A DNA stretch of 64,000 nt from Saururus chinensis (lineage: Eukaryota > Streptophyta > Magnoliopsida > Piperales > Saururaceae): NCBI GenBank assembly GCA_035235625.1, contig CP141142.1:39380995-39444994 (forward strand), read 5' to 3'. The translations under genes and the position numbers were made by a program. Under the pieces are notes generated by a model. It searched no databases, had not been told where the DNA came from, and saw only the letters and a program-made list of their open reading frames with translations. Position 1 is the first letter of the stretch; every line of letters begins with the position of its first letter. Positions 60,541-64,000 of this stretch are shown here, one piece after another.

Positions 60541-63222
60541 CATCATTTGTCAGGCGTTACTCTTCAAAGTCATTTTGGGTTATTGGACTAAGGCCTAACC
60601 TAGGGTCACATTTAAGGGGTGCGGAGTGAACTTCATAGTGGAGGATGTGGCCCTCATCATTGGCCTAAAGATGGGGAGGCGATTGGGCGGTCATTGCCCA
60701 AGAACGGGAGGAGAGGGGTGCTTTTTGTAAGCATCATTTTAGGAAGAAGCAAGTTACAAGGTCCGATATTGAGAAGACCCTAGACGTGTTAACCACCACA
60801 ATCAACTCTAAATCGATGGAGGATTGTGTAAGATTGATCATCTTGCACATTTTTGCATGCCTCCTATTTCCTCAGACCAACAATGTGGTCAAGAATGTGT
60901 TAGTTGACTTGGTGGAAGGCATGGGCAGCCTCCATCAGTCTGACTGGCCACAGGTTGTTTATGACTTTTTAGTAGTCTCAGCCTCAACTCTCCATAGGAA
61001 GATTATGTTGAAGGAGGCAGGCAAGTCCAAGGGCTATGGATCATTGATTGGAGCAACATTTGTCCTATAGGTCTTTTACACTTGATACATAATTGTATTT
61101 ACATGATTATATGGGAGCTACAAAATACTATATTTTTATCTTTTATATGTTATAGGTTTGGGTGTTTGAGCATTTTAATATATTCATATCCCCTGTGCAG
61201 CAAAAGCTGCCCCGATGTGCAAAGTGGCCAAATTGTGGCCTAGTAAAGGGCAAAAAAAAGACCAAGCGCCATAGGTTGGTGGGCAAATACGCCCAATTGT
61301 TTAAATTTTTGAGACCACAAGAGGTAATTGGGATATTATTTTTTATATTGAATTATTTGAGAGTTTTTAAAATATGTTTAACCTTTTAGTTTATTGAAAT
61401 TTGCATGTTAAATAATTGTGCATATGTTGACCGCAAGTTTTGTCTGTGTTGGTTCCTACTGCGAATGATGCATATCTCATTCAAGGGGCATGAAAGGCCT
61501 TTAGGAAAAGGAAGGTAGGAATGGATGTTGGGGAGCAGGTGAAGGCGAGATGAGGAGGATTGTTGGTCTTGAAATCCTCCCTAGATAATATGGCCTTTGC
61601 ACATGCTGAGTGCCATGTATATATTGTAGGAGGAGGGTTACCCTATTGACCATCTACATGGTGTCATGGATACCATTTTAGAAAATTTATCAACATTTAA
61701 AAACATGACCAATCATTTAGTGAAGAGGCCACCAAAGAAGATGAGGCATACCCCCCATGTAGCTGCGGACAAGGAGGAAGGTGGCGAAGTAGTTGATGAA
61801 GATGATGGAGAGGATAATGATGATGATGGAGGTGAGGGTGAGGAAGAGGGAGAGGAAGAGGCGAAGGAAGAGCAAGGAGAGGAGGAAGAGGGGGGAGAAG
61901 GAGGAGAGGAGGAAGAGGGGGGAGAGGAATGAGAGGAGGGGGAGAGGAGCAAGGGGAGGATAAGAGAGAGGAAGGGCCAGATGGGGAGGAGAGAAAAATG
62001 ACGAGGAGGGAGAGGGGAAGGGAGATAAATGGGATCGCACTTCGAAAAGACCTATACGGTTAAAGAGGACGAGGAGGGAGAAGAAGGCAATGACTACGGA
62101 TGAGGAGGCCGCAACCATTTTGATTTCTTCCCAAGCCTCAGCCAAGCAAACATCCCCTACAATCCCTCGCCGGCCATTGAAGATTAACTTATGTAGTCCT
62201 CTCTCTAATTTGAGTCAGCAAGATCATGATATTATTGAAAAATTCATTATAGATAAGAGCCACTCTATGGCGGGTGTTGTTATTGCTGACAATGACTTAG
62301 TAGATATGTTGAATGCAAAGTACATCTATTCTAATGTAAGACTATAATTTCTAACTATTTAAATTACCAGTATTCAATATTAATTTTATATTAAGTGTAT
62401 GCTTCGATGTACGTAGGTAATAGATGCTTACATGTATATGTTATAATAAAGAGCCTCTAGATCTACTGGAAATGCCTTTCCCAAATTCCACTTTGGGAGC
62501 TTTGTCTTGCAACATTATTTCTCCCAGGTATGGTCCACACTCTAATGTTTTTGTATTGGATTAAGTTAGGATATGGACTAAGTCAAATCCATGCTAATTG
62601 TAATTGAAGGTTATGGCAAAGGACATAATAGAGGACCTTATAACCAATTATTTCGGAGCAGATAAAGATTGTCCTGACTTCATTTTCATACCAATGTGCG
62701 ATAATGCACATTTCTACTTGTTGGTCATAGATGTGAACAAGACTGAAATGAAATGGTTTGATTCAATGCCTGGGTATGGCCATAAGAAATGACAGCCCAA
62801 TGTGAGAAAATTGTTGAGTAATTGTATGATTTAGTGAAAATTGATTTTTTAAATAATTACTTTGTAACTAATTTGGAATATATGTGAATGATAGATGGGG
62901 AGCACCTTAAGGTTCCTCATGCTAAAAAGTGGAAGATCAATAGTCAAAAGGGACCATACCAATACCACGGGGTTGATTGTGGGTTCTTCCTCATGTGTAT
63001 TGTATATTGCATTAGTTCTGGTCTACCAGTTGATTTTACTCAGGTTTATGGGCTTACTAAGATATATGAGCAACTGCAGTTTTTTTTTAGTTTCTTCTTT
63101 GTTCCTTCAATCAAAGTGGGATACTAAAAAATTTTATTTGTTTCAACTATTGTAGGAAGATATCTCTCATCGTCTGAGACTTAGAATAGCTACAGAGATC
63201 CTAAGAGGCTCTATTGATTGAG
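60541..63222 (+). pseudogene. Transposon gene with DUF1985-like and Ulp1 protease (C48) regions
   Basis: Pieces in order: VNFIVEDVALIIGLKMG (60625-60675), KKQVTRSDIEKTLDVL and LVDLVEGMGSLHQSDWPQVV (60745-61068), a segment VWVFEHFNIF (from 61156), a Glu/Asp-rich linker (61776-61932), then the Ulp1/SENP-like core DCPDFIFIPMCDNAHFYLLV, IDVNKTEMKWFDSMPG (62604-62792), YQYHGVDCGFFLMCIVYC (62888-63050) and EDISHRLRLRIATEILRGSI (63153-63214). Catalytic His (NAHF), Asp (FDSM) and Cys (VDCGFF) are present. This DUF1985 plus Ulp1 layout is typical of proteins carried by plant MULE (Kaonashi-type) or CACTA elements. Putative introns separate the pieces, with stops and frameshifts. It was further split by the solo LTR. 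Confidence 0.65.
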
Positions 63223-64000
63223 TATGAGCCTTTATGGGTATGGTGAGAACCGTAAATGATATGTATTACCGATTCAAATATTATTGAGGTAGGCTAAGAC
63301 ACTCATTTACAAGATGGCATAAAATTATACTATAATATTATTTGGTTGAAAATTGGGAGTTATTTTTGTTTCGTGCTATATTTGAGTGTGATGGAACATT
63401 TTGACATTTATTTTGATATGTTTCATCTCTCAACAAAGTGATGATTTTTCACCTTGATCGGTCTGATGCTTTCATGTAAACTTTGTTATATTCTTGAGTA
63501 AATGTACTAAGAAATGTTGATAGTATCTCTGGTTCAGAGAAGGTTCAATTATGAAGTAGTGATTGAGAACTGTGGAGAGAAGAACTAAGAAATGTTGCTT
63601 TATGACTAGGAGGAGCAAATTATTTACATATAGGATGTGACTGCAATAATTAACAAATTACAAATGAGTCAATATTTAATAAGATGATCAAGTTGCACCA
63701 GGCAAACCCAGTTTTTGTATACACTTTAGTTGCTGAAGCGAAAGGGAAAATGAATAAGTATGTTATCTGCTAGGTATATAAATATGTGTCTGCTGAATTA
63801 AATAGCAACTTTGGGGTGCATTATTCTCCAAATATCCATATCAAGTTAAGAAGAAATTTAGGATAATACTATGAATTTATAATGGCATTTGAGGCTTGGA
63901 ATTGTAAAATTGAGAAGAGCATTCGTTGTTCATGGTATGAATTTGAACATTTGGATTGATCAGTGTGAAAAAGAGCTAGTTGGAAAGAATTTAGAGATAT
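63223..64000. other. Right end of window, possible FAR1/MULE-transposase debris
   Basis: Frames near 63690-63775 (KLHQANPVFVYTL..EAKGKM) and 63880-63960 (FEAWNCKIEKSIRCSWYEFE) are faintly like FAR1/MULE transposase spacing, with stops between. The similarity is too weak for a firm call, and the region runs off the window. Confidence 0.25.

Noticed and set aside
61713..62145. Pro/Ser/Leu-rich minus-strand ORFs
   Set aside because: Antisense of a Glu-rich low-complexity linker in the Ulp1 transposon gene.

Overview
The window is nuclear DNA of a flowering plant. It has spliced genes with GT-AG introns, plant-type protein families, Copia and Gypsy LTR retrotransposons, Mutator-like elements and Stowaway-type MITEs. 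AT-rich resident genes next to very GC-rich captured exon fragments fit a non-grass monocot best, but that is an inference and the species cannot be read from the sequence.

Layout. (1) 0.1-2.4 kb: a Mutator-like element (MULE) carrying two inverted copies of an ATG18-like WD40 gene fragment. (2) 3-20.4 kb: four copies of one small-protein gene family on the + strand (starts 3148, 12953, 16493, 20112), sharing the core GNPYPxRGQ. They are spread apart by a decayed 7.1-kb Copia element (5.65-12.8 kb, itself split by a 1.96-kb solo LTR) and by a GC-rich cluster of captured gene fragments (14.0-15.6 kb, including a U-box/ARM protein). (3) 24.4-42.6 kb: the conserved core. A 12-exon PPR gene (minus strand, At5g02830-like, predicted 824 aa) stands head-to-head with a 7-exon CCCH zinc-finger gene (plus strand, ZC3H15/DFRP1-like, predicted 360 aa). 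A 6-exon group B MAP kinase gene (minus strand, TEY loop, predicted 374 aa) follows. (4) 43.2-46.5 kb: a gag-only LTR retrotransposon in antisense, less than 1 kb upstream of the MAPK start. (5) 49.0-51.3 kb: a SAM-domain protein gene (minus strand), probably with an intron in its leader. (6) 52.8-56.1 kb: a well-bounded Pack-MULE with fragments of at least four host genes: LRR receptor kinase, C2H2 zinc finger, thaumatin-like protein and cationic amino-acid transporter. (7) 57.0-63.2 kb: a decayed DUF1985/Ulp1-protease transposon gene interrupted by a 3.33-kb solo LTR with a perfect 5-bp target-site duplication.

How the genes relate. PPR (organelle RNA metabolism), CCCH/DFRP (translation-associated), MAPK (signalling) and SAM (adaptor) are ordinary unlinked housekeeping or regulatory genes; nothing suggests a functional cluster. 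The distinctive content is the small-gene family and the gene-capturing MULEs. The two MULEs share terminal sequence and a palindromic TTTCGTC/GACGAAA motif. I found no tRNA, rRNA or CRISPR array by eye. Intron boundaries are read from the sequence and are not backed by transcripts.
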